Shown here: in pieces, positions 10,853-19,584 of the stretch
Layout: every line of letters begins with the position of its first letter
Position numbering within the stretch: position 1 is the stretch's first letter
From: Oryzibacter oryziterrae
GTDB taxonomy: Bacteria > Pseudomonadota > Alphaproteobacteria > Rhizobiales > Pleomorphomonadaceae
Direction of reading: 5' to 3'
DNA length: 64,000 nucleotides
NCBI RefSeq assembly: GCF_021864535.1
Contig: NZ_JAKJIC010000001.1
Span: forward strand, 434,001 to 498,000
Made by a program: the position numbers and the translations under genes
Notes under the pieces: generated by a model
Databases searched by the model: none
What the model was told of the DNA's origin: nothing
The model's input: the letters and a program-made list of their open reading frames with translations, nothing else

Positions 10853-11851
10853 TCAGCCGAGTTCGGACCAATAGGTTCCGTCCGGCAGCGACTTGGCCTT
10901 GCCGACGAGTTCTTCGCCGCTCAGTTGAGCCAGCACATCAAAGAGCACCTTGGCGTCGGCGATCTCGTCGGCGACGGGCCGGGACGGGATGCCGGCGCGG
11001 AAGCCCTCGCGCAGTTTGACGAAGACGGCATCATCCTTGGCGCCCATCATCGGGCGAATGCGCTCCCACTCGGCGTCGGTGGTGCGCAGGATCTCCTTGG
11101 CGTCGTGCGAGGCGGCGATGAAGCCCTTGGCGACGTCGAGATTGGCCTTGGCCCAGCCTTCGGAGAAGGTATAGCCGACGGCGGAGATGGCCCCCTTGGC
11201 CCCCATGGCCTTGGCGGCATCAAGGCCGGAGGCGATGGACTTGAAGCCCTGCGTCTCGAGGCGCACACAGAAGTTCCAGAAGGTGAGGGCAGCGTCGAGC
11301 TCGCCGGCGGTCAGCTTCTCCGACAGCAGCGGCGGGGCACCGAACACCGGCTCGCATTCCTTGGCGAGTTCGATGCCGAAGTCGCGCTTGGCCATGCCCT
11401 GCAGCAGCAGCCAGTTCTTGTCGATCGGGCCGCCGGCGACGCCGACCTTCTTGCCCTTGAGATCGGCCAGGGTGGCGATGGCGGAGTCGGCCTTGACCAT
11501 CACCGAGCCGACGGACGAGGAGAAGGGGGCAAAGGTGAGATCCGATCCGGCGCCGCGTTCGTGCGCGACCAGCAGCCAGTCCGACGTGATCAGGTTGGCA
11601 TCCCCGGCCTGAAGGGCGATGCGGGTGGCTTCGTTGTTGGCAACCTCGACCACGTCGAGCGCAAAGCCGTGCTTCTTGTCGAGGCCGTTGGTCCTGATGA
11701 CGTCGAGTTCCCAGTTGACGGTGCCGGTCTTGAGGACCGCGATCTTGATCGTCGCGTCTGCGGCAAAGGTGGATCGCGTGCCCCCAAGCACCACGGCACT
11801 ACCGGCCATCAGAGCAAGAAACTGGCGCTTGGTGAAAGATCTCGACGACAT
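10853..11851 (-). CDS. ABC transporter substrate-binding protein, NitT/TauT/SsuA type
   Basis: 332 residues from ATG at 11851. The signal sequence SSRSFTKRQFLALMAGSA has a KR-x-F-L core that resembles a Tat motif, ending near STFA. The mature part has the two-lobed fold of SsuA/ThiY-like binding proteins: KTGTVNWELDVIRTNGLDKK, LITSDWLLVAHERG, LKGKKVGVAGGPIDKN. No permease or ATPase gene is adjacent, so its partners must lie elsewhere. It is divergent from a LacI-type regulator, which makes it a likely target. The substrate cannot be told from the sequence. Confidence 0.85.
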   Translation of the reverse strand: MSSRSFTKRQFLALMAGSAVVLGGTRSTFAADATIKIAVLKTGTVNWELDVIRTNGLDKKHGFALDVVEVANNEATRIALQAGDANLITSDWLLVAHERGAGSDLTFAPFSSSVGSVMVKADSAIATLADLKGKKVGVAGGPIDKNWLLLQGMAKRDFGIELAKECEPVFGAPPLLSEKLTAGELDAALTFWNFCVRLETQGFKSIASGLDAAKAMGAKGAISAVGYTFSEGWAKANLDVAKGFIAASHDAKEILRTTDAEWERIRPMMGAKDDAVFVKLREGFRAGIPSRPVADEIADAKVLFDVLAQLSGEELVGKAKSLPDGTYWSELG

Positions 11852-12168
11852 ACTGGCCTCCGAAACAACGAGCCAGCACCGGATTTGCGCTGGCTGGGAA
11901 ATTTTCTCCATGATACAGAGGCGGGGTCTTGCCAGACATTAAATTTCCGCAATTATTACAAGACTAAATGTCGCGCTCGATGGTGAAGTGCTTGTCTTTG
12001 CGCATAAAATGTTGACACTTCCGTCAATTGCAAGGGGCGAGGGCGAGTCTCACAGATGCGGACCGACGGCTTGGTCAGCCGCCGACTCGGTTGCAGGTTA
12101 CCGTTGGACTTTGATGCGGAGCATCTGCCGTCCTGAACGAAGATTGCGACGTCGACAGGAGAAAGTGC

Positions 12169-13194
12169 TTGGTCACCTTGAAGGACGTGGCGCGTGAAGC
12201 CGGCGTTTCGCCCAAAACCGTTTCGCGGGTGATCAATGACGATCCAGCGGTCAACGGAGAAACACGGGACGGCGTGCTTGCTGTGATCCAGCGGCTCAAC
12301 TACGTGCCGGACTATGCGGCGCGGATGATGCGGGCCAGTACGTCCTCGGTGGTGGGATTGATGACCGACGTCGTCGCCACGACGCCCTATGCGGTCGACA
12401 TCATTCGGGGCGTTCATTCTTCGCTGAAGCAGGATGCCCATACGCTGCTGATTGCCAATACCGAGGGCGATACGACCCTGGAGCAGGAGTATTGGCGGGT
12501 GTTCCGGGCGCACAAGGTGTCCGGCGTGGTCTTCGCCACGATGTTTCACCGGGCGCTGCAGCTCAACAATCCGCATTTCGACAAGCCGATCGTGCTGGCC
12601 AACTGCTACAGCAATCGCCGCGATCTGCCAGCCGTGCTGCCGGACGACGAGGGCGGCGGTTATACGCAAGCCCAGCATCTGATCGAGCTCGGGCATCGGA
12701 AGATCGGCATCATCACGCTCAATCCCGTGTTGCGCGCGGCCTCCTTGCGGGCGGCTGGCTATCGAAGCGCCTTCTCCGAGGCGGGGCTGAGTTTCTCGTC
12801 GGCGATCGAACTGCCCGGCTATGCCGGACCTCTGGATGATGAGTCCCTGGTGGGATACGAGGCCGCGCTGGAGCTTCTGCAACGCAAGGATCGGCCGACG
12901 GCGATCATCTGCGGCAATGACAAGGTGGCGATCCAGGTGTTTGCCGCCGCGGCTTTCCTGGGACTGTCGGTGCCGGGTGACCTGTCGGTGATCGGCTTTG
13001 ACGACATGCAGGTGATCACCGAGACACTTCGACCGCGCCTGACCTCGGTCGGGCTGCCGCATTATGAGATGGGTTTGACCGCCATGAACCTGCTCAAGGC
13101 GGCCGCTCAGCAGGAGGCGGGCGTGCTGACGAGGACGCCGACACTGCTGGCCTGCCCGCTGGTGATCCGCGACTCCTGCCGCCAACTGGTTTAG
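12169..13194 (+). CDS. LacI-family transcriptional regulator
   Basis: 341 residues, usual for the family. The N-terminal helix-turn-helix is VTLKDVAREAGVSPKTVSRV, followed by the hinge helix PDYAARMMRAST and a periplasmic-binding-protein-like effector domain ending LPHYEMGLTAMNLL. I chose TTG at 12169 because AGGAG lies seven bases upstream and the DNA-binding domain begins at the second codon. It is divergent from the solute-binding protein gene across about 317 bp, in which TTGAC-ACTTCC-GTCAA (12012-12027) is a possible operator. The effector is unknown. Confidence 0.93.
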   Translation: MVTLKDVAREAGVSPKTVSRVINDDPAVNGETRDGVLAVIQRLNYVPDYAARMMRASTSSVVGLMTDVVATTPYAVDIIRGVHSSLKQDAHTLLIANTEGDTTLEQEYWRVFRAHKVSGVVFATMFHRALQLNNPHFDKPIVLANCYSNRRDLPAVLPDDEGGGYTQAQHLIELGHRKIGIITLNPVLRAASLRAAGYRSAFSEAGLSFSSAIELPGYAGPLDDESLVGYEAALELLQRKDRPTAIICGNDKVAIQVFAAAAFLGLSVPGDLSVIGFDDMQVITETLRPRLTSVGLPHYEMGLTAMNLLKAAAQQEAGVLTRTPTLLACPLVIRDSCRQLV

Positions 13195-13351
13195 GGGCGG
13201 ACAGGGCACGCCATCGTCAATCGGGCGGAAACAATCCATTCGATGTAACGCAACTTGTTCCCTCTGGGTGGGCAATCTACATATAAGCCCAGAACACCGG
13301 ACGCGTGGCCTATGGTCTGACGCAGGCTCCGGTACAAGGAATGCGGCCATC

Positions 13352-14161
13352 ATGACCAGTCTCAGCACTACATTCGCCGATCTCGCTCCGACGCCGCGCA
13401 TGCCGACGGTGTTCGTCGGTCACGGCAGCCCTATGAATGCCATCGAGGACACGACCTATAGCCGCGGCTGGCGCAAGCTTGGGGACAGTTTGCCGGCGCC
13501 CAAGGCGATCCTGGTGGTCTCAGCCCATTGGATGACGCGCGGCACCACGCTGGTGCATGTGAAGGACCAGCCGCGGACCATCTATGACTTCGGCGGGTTC
13601 CCGCCGGAACTCTATGCCCAGAAGTATGCGGCCCCGGGAGCGCCGGACGTTGCTGCGGCGACCATGGATCTGATGCGCAACCATCATGTGGAAGCCGACG
13701 AGAAGTGGGGACTCGATCACGGCGCCTGGTCGGTGCTGATCCAGATGTTCCCCGAAGCGCAGTTTCCGGTCTTCCAGCTGTCGATCGACCTGACGCAGTC
13801 GCCGGCGCAGCATTTCGCTCTGGCCAAGGACCTGAAGGCGCTGCGCGAACGCGGCGTGCTGATCTTGGCGAGCGGCAATCTGGTGCACAATCTCTATGCC
13901 ATGTCCTGGGACGGCAAGCCCTATGACTGGGCCGTGGAGTTCGACAGCCGACTGTCCGACTTCATCGCCAAGGGCGACTACCAGTCGGTGGTGGATGCGC
14001 CGCGCCTGGGCCGGCTGATGCAATATGCCCATCCGTCGATCGAGCATTTCCTGCCCATCCTCTATCCGCTGGCGGTCGCCGACAAGGCGGATACGCTGAG
14101 CTTCTTCAACGAGGGCATCGATCTTGGCTCGGTGTCGATGAAGTCCTTCATCCTGTCCTGA
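13352..14161 (+). CDS. DODA-type extradiol aromatic ring-opening dioxygenase
   Basis: 269 residues. The family is class III extradiol dioxygenases like plant DOPA 4,5-dioxygenase and E. coli YgiD. The metal-binding histidines are visible in VFVGHGSPMNAIED near the N-terminus, in SAHWMTRGTTL and in the ASGNLVHNLY segment; WGLDHGAWSVLIQMFPEA is the family signature. The enzyme uses a single Fe or Zn to open catecholic rings; the natural substrate in bacteria is often not known. The start follows AAGGA at 13336-13340. A strong hairpin terminator lies 30 bp downstream. Confidence 0.92.
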   Translation: MTSLSTTFADLAPTPRMPTVFVGHGSPMNAIEDTTYSRGWRKLGDSLPAPKAILVVSAHWMTRGTTLVHVKDQPRTIYDFGGFPPELYAQKYAAPGAPDVAAATMDLMRNHHVEADEKWGLDHGAWSVLIQMFPEAQFPVFQLSIDLTQSPAQHFALAKDLKALRERGVLILASGNLVHNLYAMSWDGKPYDWAVEFDSRLSDFIAKGDYQSVVDAPRLGRLMQYAHPSIEHFLPILYPLAVADKADTLSFFNEGIDLGSVSMKSFILS

Positions 14162-14190
14162 ACGGACTGTCCGGATGAGCTGAAATGACG

Positions 14191-14220
14191 ACGGCCCGGC
14201 TGGTTTCCCAGCCGGGCCGT
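14191..14220. terminator. Bidirectional terminator between convergent genes
   Basis: ACGGCCCGGCTGG-TTTC-CCAGCCGGGCCGT is a perfect 13-bp stem with a 4-base loop. It sits between the dioxygenase gene (plus) and the MFS gene (minus), so it can serve both strands. Confidence 0.85.
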
Positions 14221-14245
14221 TTGGCATTGCAACGCGCGTCCCCGC

Positions 14246-15976
14246 TCAGTCGGCGTGGATGTCGTTGTCCTTGGTCTCGCGGATGAACAGCATGCCGATC
14301 ACGAACGTGGCGCTGGCCACAACGATCGGATACCAGAGGCCCGAGTAGATGTTGCCGGTGGCCGCCACCATGGCAAAGGCGGTGGTGGGCAGGAAGCCGC
14401 CGAACCAGCCGTTGCCGATGTGATAGGGCAGGGACATCGAGGTGTAGCGGATGCGGGTCGGGAACAGTTCGACCAGCATGGCCGCGATCGGGCCGTAGAC
14501 CATGGTCACGTAGAGAACCAGCACGAACAGGATGGCGACGACGACCGTCGTGTTCATCTGGGCCGGGTCGGCAGCGGCCACCGCATAGGTGGTGGTCTTG
14601 ACGCCGTCCTTCTCGGTCTCGGTGGCCTTGATCGGATAGTTGGCTGCCTGCAGGGCCTGCCACGCAGCGGTGGTGAAGGTGCCCATGCTGGCCTTCAGCT
14701 GATCAGCCGGCAGGCCGCGACCGTCGAAGCTCGGGATCACGGTGGAACCGATCTTGATGGAGGCGATGGTGCCGGCCGGAGCGGCTTCGTTCTGGTAGGT
14801 CAGATAGTTGTTGGCAAGGAAGCCCTTGGCAAGGTCGCAGGAGCTGTTGAAGGCGACCTGGCCCTTCAGCTCGCCCGGGACGAACTGGAAGGAGCATTCG
14901 GCCGGATCGGCAACGACGGTGATGATGGCCGCGTCGGAAGCGCGGGTCAGGACCGGGTTGGCGTTTTCGGCCAGAGCCTTGAACAGCGGGAAGTAGGTGA
15001 GGGCGGCGAGCAGGCAGCCCAGCATGATGATGGGCTTGCGGCCGATCTTGTCCGACAGCCAGCCGAAGAGAACGAAGAAGGGCGTGCCGATGGCAAGCGA
15101 GACGGCGATCAGGATGTTGGCGGTGACCGAGTCCACCTTCAGCGTCTGCGTCAGGAAGAACAGGGCGTAGAACTGGCCGGTGTACCAGACGACGGCCTGA
15201 CCGGAGGTGAGACCCAGCAGCGACAGGATCACGACCTTGAGGTTGGACCAGCGGCCGAAGGCTTCGGTGAGCGGAGCCTTGGAGACCTTGCCCTCTTCCT
15301 TCATCTTCTTGAAGGCCGGGCTTTCATTGAGCTGCAGACGGATCCAGACGGACACGGCGAGCAGGGCAACGGACACCAGGAAGGGAATGCGCCAGCCCCA
15401 TTCCTTGAAGGCAGCTTCGCCGAGATAGGTGCGGACGCCAAGGATCACGAGCAGCGACAGGAACAGACCCATGGTGGCCGTGGTCTGGATCCAGCTGGTG
15501 AAATAGCCGCGCTTGCCCTCGGGGGCATGTTCGGCAACGTAGGTGGCGGCGCCACCATATTCACCACCGAGCGCAAGGCCCTGCAGCAGGCGAAGCGAGA
15601 TCAGGATGATCGGGGCCGCAACACCGATGGAGGCGTAGCTCGGCAGGATACCGACCAGGAAGGTCGACAGACCCATGATCAGGATGGTGATCAGAAAGGT
15701 GTGCTTGCGGCCGACGAGGTCGCCGAGGCGACCGAACACCAGCGCGCCGAACGGGCGCACAGCAAAGCCGGCGGCGAAGGCGAGCAGCGCGAAGATGAAG
15801 GCCGCAGTGGGAGCAACGCCCGAGAAGAACTGGGCGGCAATGATGGCCGACAGCGACCCGTAGAGGTAGAAGTCATACCACTCGAACACGGTTCCGAGCG
15901 ATGACGCGAAAATGACACGCCGTTCGGCGGCGGTCATACCGGACGACGAAGCGCCGCCAGCGGTGACAGTACTCAT
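14246..15976 (-). CDS. MFS transporter, metabolite:H+ symporter type, with a large inserted loop
   Basis: 576 residues, about 130 longer than ProP/ShiA relatives. The family marks are clear: SSLGTVFEWYDFYLYGSLSA at the N-terminus, RPFGALVFGRLGDLVGRKHT after helix 2, and LQGLALGGEYGGAATYVAEH. After DKIGRK and helix 8 there is a hydrophilic insertion of about 140 residues (336-474) with two cysteines (361, 380), most likely in the periplasm, before the last helices. The substrate of this group is typically an organic acid, amino acid or osmolyte; none can be assigned here. The ATG at 15976 has GGGAGG seven bases before it. The 680-bp upstream region is rich in TGCA words (see next entry). Confidence 0.9.
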   Translation of the reverse strand: MSTVTAGGASSSGMTAAERRVIFASSLGTVFEWYDFYLYGSLSAIIAAQFFSGVAPTAAFIFALLAFAAGFAVRPFGALVFGRLGDLVGRKHTFLITILIMGLSTFLVGILPSYASIGVAAPIILISLRLLQGLALGGEYGGAATYVAEHAPEGKRGYFTSWIQTTATMGLFLSLLVILGVRTYLGEAAFKEWGWRIPFLVSVALLAVSVWIRLQLNESPAFKKMKEEGKVSKAPLTEAFGRWSNLKVVILSLLGLTSGQAVVWYTGQFYALFFLTQTLKVDSVTANILIAVSLAIGTPFFVLFGWLSDKIGRKPIIMLGCLLAALTYFPLFKALAENANPVLTRASDAAIITVVADPAECSFQFVPGELKGQVAFNSSCDLAKGFLANNYLTYQNEAAPAGTIASIKIGSTVIPSFDGRGLPADQLKASMGTFTTAAWQALQAANYPIKATETEKDGVKTTTYAVAAADPAQMNTTVVVAILFVLVLYVTMVYGPIAAMLVELFPTRIRYTSMSLPYHIGNGWFGGFLPTTAFAMVAATGNIYSGLWYPIVVASATFVIGMLFIRETKDNDIHAD

Positions 15977-16672
15977 CCCTTTTCCTCCCAAGCAAAAGGC
16001 CCTGAACGGAACGGCTCCGGCCTGGCGCAGACTTCAAGCCTGCGCCGGCTCCTCCCGGAGCGTGTTCGTCAGCTTCATATAAGCCACACCTAAACTAGCG
16101 CGATAGATGCCCTTACAGTAAACTTTGGTATAAGAAACCGTAGTTTCGTGAGCGTCAACCCGAGAAAGTCACGGGGTTTTCGCGTTTGACCGGCTTTTTG
16201 GCTGGTCATTTGCACGAGAATGCAAATTTGCATGGCATCATGATTTTAGATGCATCGCAAAATACATGAATGTTTGAAATATAAATCGCGAGATGTCACA
16301 AATTTAACTGGGTTTTCACAAGGAAAACCTGGCGTATTTGATCGACATAAAATAGGTGAAATACCGTAATTGGGAAGTTATCCCATCCGTGTCTGCACGC
16401 TATGCGCTGGCGATTGCATGAAGGGTAGGGGAGCTGACCTAAGGTAAAACGCTTAAGTTCGCGGCAATGCATTCACTGCATCAACCGGATGCATGCCAAG
16501 CAACTTGTGCAGTTTGCATAGGAAGCGCGAGGTGCAAAAATCATTCACCCGGCTGTGCTGCAACGCACATCGCGCATAAGTACAAACCCATATGTGGATG
16601 ACGAAGGCGCAAAACGCCTTCGCGCATCGTCATAAATCCGCAGAAGTTCGGCGGATTTGTGACGGATCATCC
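15977..16672. promoter_or_regulatory. AT-rich upstream region of the MFS gene with palindromes
   Basis: No gene is visible in these roughly 700 bases. Composition is much more AT-rich than the flanks from 16080 to 16600. ATGCAAATTTGCAT (16220-16233) is a perfect 14-bp palindrome. TGCATCGCAAAA (16251-16262) and TGCAACGCACAT (16559-16570) each match the Bradyrhizobium PhaR consensus TGCRNYGCASMA (recalled from memory) at 11 of 12 positions. Further GCAT/TGCA words cluster at 16468-16527. The region serves only the MFS gene as a promoter, since purC reads towards it and ends there. Confidence 0.5.
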
Positions 16673-17626
16673 TCAGGAAAAATAGGGGGCGAGATGGGTC
16701 CGCACGCGTTCCAGCGGAGTGGCGCCGCCGAGATCGGGCACGAAGGTGGTGCCGGTGATCGCTTCGAAGGCCTGGATGTAGACCTTGGACGTTTCGAGAA
16801 TCACGGAGTCGGGAATTTCGGGAATCGGATCCTTGTAGGGATCGCAGCGTTCGCCGACCCAGGCACGCACGAAGTCCTTGTCGAAGCTCTGTGGCCGCGA
16901 CCCGGAGGCGAGGGCGGCTTCGTAGGTCGCGGCGATCCAGTAGCGGCTCGAATCGGGCGTGTGGATTTCGTCGGCGAGCACGATATTGCCATCGGCGTCG
17001 GTGCCGAACTCATATTTGGTGTCGGCGAGGATCAGGCCACGCTTGGCGGCGAGCTCCTGGCCCCGGGCGAAGAGGCGCAGCGCATAGTCCGAGACGGTAG
17101 CCCATTGCTGGGGCGTCAGGAGCTTCTGGTCGAGGATCTCAGCCCCGGACAGCGGTTCGTCATGGCCACCGTCGAAGGCCTTGGTCGTGGGCGTGATGAT
17201 GGGCGTCGGCAGCTTTTCATTGTCGCGCATGCCGTCGGGCAGGGTGATGCCATACATGCTGCGCTGGCCGGCCTTGTATTTGGTCAGGATCGAGGTGCCG
17301 GTGGTGCCGGCAAGATAGCCGCGCACCACGATTTCCACCGGCAGGATGGTCAGACGGCGGCCGACCACCACGTTGGGATCGGGATAGTCCAGCACGTGAT
17401 TGGGGCAGATGTCGGCAGTCTGTTCGAACCAGTAGCGCGCCGTCTGCGTCAGGACCTGGCCCTTGAAGGGGATGCAGGCGAGGATGCGGTCAAAGGCGCT
17501 GACGCGGTCGGTGGTGATGATGATGCGGCGGCCGTCGGGCAGGTCGTAGTTGTCGCGCACCTTGCCCTTGTAATAGGCCGGAAGCTCCGGGATGAAGGCA
17601 TCGGCGAGTACGCGATCAACGGTCAT
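16673..17626 (-). CDS. purC: Phosphoribosylaminoimidazole-succinocarboxamide synthase
   Basis: 317 residues from ATG at 17626, the long form of PurC (the short bacterial type is about 250). It joins CAIR and aspartate to give SAICAR in purine synthesis. Motifs: [43 protein letters not shown] and the metal/ATP site [21 protein letters not shown] followed by HTPDSSRYW. Two further in-frame upstream stretches are not part of the protein. An AGGA lies eight bases before the ATG. It stands alone, with no other pur gene adjacent. Confidence 0.95.
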   Translation of the reverse strand: MTVDRVLADAFIPELPAYYKGKVRDNYDLPDGRRIIITTDRVSAFDRILACIPFKGQVLTQTARYWFEQTADICPNHVLDYPDPNVVVGRRLTILPVEIVVRGYLAGTTGTSILTKYKAGQRSMYGITLPDGMRDNEKLPTPIITPTTKAFDGGHDEPLSGAEILDQKLLTPQQWATVSDYALRLFARGQELAAKRGLILADTKYEFGTDADGNIVLADEIHTPDSSRYWIAATYEAALASGSRPQSFDKDFVRAWVGERCDPYKDPIPEIPDSVILETSKVYIQAFEAITGTTFVPDLGGATPLERVRTHLAPYFS

Positions 17627-17855
17627 GGCATGTCCTGCGACGAAATGGGATCGGGCCGGGAAAGCCGGCTTTTCGTTCCCGTGTCCTAGCATTGCGGCGG
17701 CACGAAGAAAAGGCGCGCGCGCTGGGCTTTTGGCGGCCGTGAGATGAACAAATCGGCATAACCCATCGAATTTTATCGATTTTCTTTCGAGCATGTTGCG
17801 GGTGCAAAGCCTAGGATTTCTGCGGATCGGGCAAGCTGCCCGCAAGGAGAAAACC

Positions 17856-18116
17856 ATGACAAGCGTGTCCAGCGTCTCGACGGTGACGCGTCCGACCGTT
17901 CAGGTCCGCAACACCGAGAAATCCGAGCCGCCAAAGACGGCCGACAGCGATCGGGACGATCGCGTCGCCAAGGCTGCCGAGCGGCGCGCCGAACAGGCAC
18001 GCCAGGCGCAAGCCGATCGCGAGGACTCCCAGAAGGCGCTGGAAGATCGTCAACAGCAGCGCAACGTGGGCAACAAGGCGAACGGCGTCGGCCGGGTCGT
18101 TGATCAGTACGCCTGA
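17856..18116 (+). CDS. Small charged hypothetical protein
   Basis: 86 residues. ATG at 17856 is preceded by AAGGAGA at seven bases, a strong ribosome binding site. The sequence is hydrophilic and probably disordered, with an Arg/Glu/Gln-rich helix ([18 protein letters not shown]) in the middle and no cysteine or membrane segment. I do not recognise a family. It is divergent from purC. The good ribosome binding site and codon use support a real gene. Confidence 0.6.
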   Translation: MTSVSSVSTVTRPTVQVRNTEKSEPPKTADSDRDDRVAKAAERRAEQARQAQADREDSQKALEDRQQQRNVGNKANGVGRVVDQYA

Positions 18117-18661
18117 TACTGTGGCGTCATGGCACCGGCGTTGTCCTGCTGGGTGCCTGGCGCGTTCCATGGAAGCTGTCGGCCATTGGCTGGCCGGCAG
18201 CACGGACTTGAAAGCGCGTGTTCCTGGCCGGACCCCATAACGGCAGCTCACGAAGCCTCCGCCAAAGGGCAAAGCTTGGTCCCGGCACCGACCCACAAAC
18301 AGCCGCTCACATGATTGCGCACCTGGGCTCATAGACGGTATTGAGGGCGCATCCGGGCCAATCCCCGTATGCATTTTGGTTCCATAATATCCATTATGCG
18401 AATTTGATATGCCGCTAAGCGCGGCCGTACGGCTCACTATCCCCTGGGATCGGCGGAATTGGCGGGTGATACCTGATAAGCCAAAGGCACTCTCTCATAA
18501 CCTGGCCAATCCCAAGTCACGCAGGCCCCCAACATCGTTGGCGCTCAGGCGCAGCAAGCACGCGACTTCGATGGTGTTCCCGAAGGCCGATTGACGCTCG
18601 CGGATATAGAGCTCGGCTTGATGGGTCGCCCACCGTTCGGCGCGTGAAACTTCAGACTTCC
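18117..18661. other. Gene-free stretch
   Basis: About 545 bases between a small plus-strand gene and the FMN reductase end. I see no gene, RNA or clear repeat in it. The two 61-codon frames present lack ribosome binding sites and normal codon use. Confidence 0.4.
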
Positions 18662-19201
18662 TCAGGGGCGGTCGTTGCCTCGGCAGAACTGCGCGAAGCT
18701 ATCGATGAAACCCGTGATCTTCGCTCGTCCCTCTGGGGCGTTCATGATGGTGGCCACCTCCTCCGGCGTCAGTTTCATCAGCGGCAGACGCAGGAAGATG
18801 TCGGTGGCGAAGCGCGTGGTGACGGTGGCGAGCACAGCGCGCAGGGTTTCCAGCATGTCGTCGCCGCGGTACGAGGCGTGCAGGATGGCAGCGGGTTTGG
18901 CGATCAGCTCGTCGCCCGAGACCAGCCAGTCGATGGCATTCTTGAGGCCGCCGGGCAAGGTGCGGACATATTCCGGGCTGGCGATGATCAGCCCATCGCA
19001 GGCGGCGACGGCGGCCTTGAAGGCGATGACGGCGGCGGGCGCTGAGTCGCCCTCACGATCGGGCGAGAAGATCGGCAGATCGCCTAGGCCGTCGAAGATC
19101 TCGATGGTGATGCCAGCCGGGGCGAGATCGCGCAGGACGCGCAGCATGGCGCTGTTGGTGGAGGCGGCGCGAAGGCTGCCGGAGATTGCCAGGAACCGCA
19201 T
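18662..19201 (-). CDS. NAD(P)H-dependent FMN reductase
   Basis: 179 residues with the flavodoxin-like fold of the NADPH-dependent FMN reductase family (ChrR/azoreductase-like). The FMN phosphate loop is ISGSLRAASTNSAML near the N-terminus, and the flavin-ring motif is SPEYVRTLPGGLKNAIDWL in the middle. It probably reduces quinones, azo compounds or metals with NAD(P)H in the cytosol; the real substrate is not evident. It ends next to a gene-free stretch and lies downstream of the rpmG terminator on the same strand. Confidence 0.9.
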   Translation of the reverse strand: MRFLAISGSLRAASTNSAMLRVLRDLAPAGITIEIFDGLGDLPIFSPDREGDSAPAAVIAFKAAVAACDGLIIASPEYVRTLPGGLKNAIDWLVSGDELIAKPAAILHASYRGDDMLETLRAVLATVTTRFATDIFLRLPLMKLTPEEVATIMNAPEGRAKITGFIDSFAQFCRGNDRP

Positions 19202-19238
19202 CTATGCCCTCCCCCGAACGTATGTCCCCAAACGCAAA

Positions 19239-19261
19239 ACGGGGCGCCCAAGGCACCCCGT
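19239..19261 (-). terminator. Rho-independent terminator of rpmG
   Basis: On the minus strand ACGGGGTGCC-TTG-GGCGCCCCGT forms a 10-bp stem (one G-T pair) followed by TTTTGCGTTT. It lies 28 bases after the rpmG stop codon. Confidence 0.8.
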
Positions 19262-19288
19262 CAAAGCTCAGAAATCGAACAAAATCAA

Positions 19289-19456
19289 TTACTTGATCTT
19301 GGATTCCTTGAATTCCACATGCTTGCGAGCGACCGGATCATACTTGGTCTTGGTCATCTTCTCGGTCATGGTGCGGGAGTTCTTCTTGGTAACGTAGAAG
19401 TACCCGGTATCGGCGGTCGAAACGAGCCGGATCTTGATGGTCGTCGCCTTGGCCAT
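19289..19456 (-). CDS. rpmG: 50S ribosomal protein L33
   Basis: 55 residues: [20 protein letters not shown] followed by [20 protein letters not shown] and [15 protein letters not shown]. This is the cysteine-free form of L33, which cannot bind zinc and is usual in alphaproteobacteria. It is a structural protein near the E site of the large ribosomal subunit. It is a single-gene unit with its own terminator. Confidence 0.96.
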   Translation of the reverse strand: MAKATTIKIRLVSTADTGYFYVTKKNSRTMTEKMTKTKYDPVARKHVEFKESKIK

Positions 19457-19584
19457 GGCATCCGATTCCTTGTGTTTGTTAGTGTGATGACAGCCAAAGC
19501 GGCTGGACGCCCGTGCCGGAGCGTCGTTCGTTCGCCGCGCACCCTAGTCGAAAAGACTGAAAAGTCAATATGTCCCCTCGCCTT

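Noticed and set aside
10516-10871. 92-codon plus-strand frame and 74-codon minus-strand frame in the spacer after the GGDEF gene
   Set aside because: They overlap each other and a hairpin, and lack ribosome binding sites.
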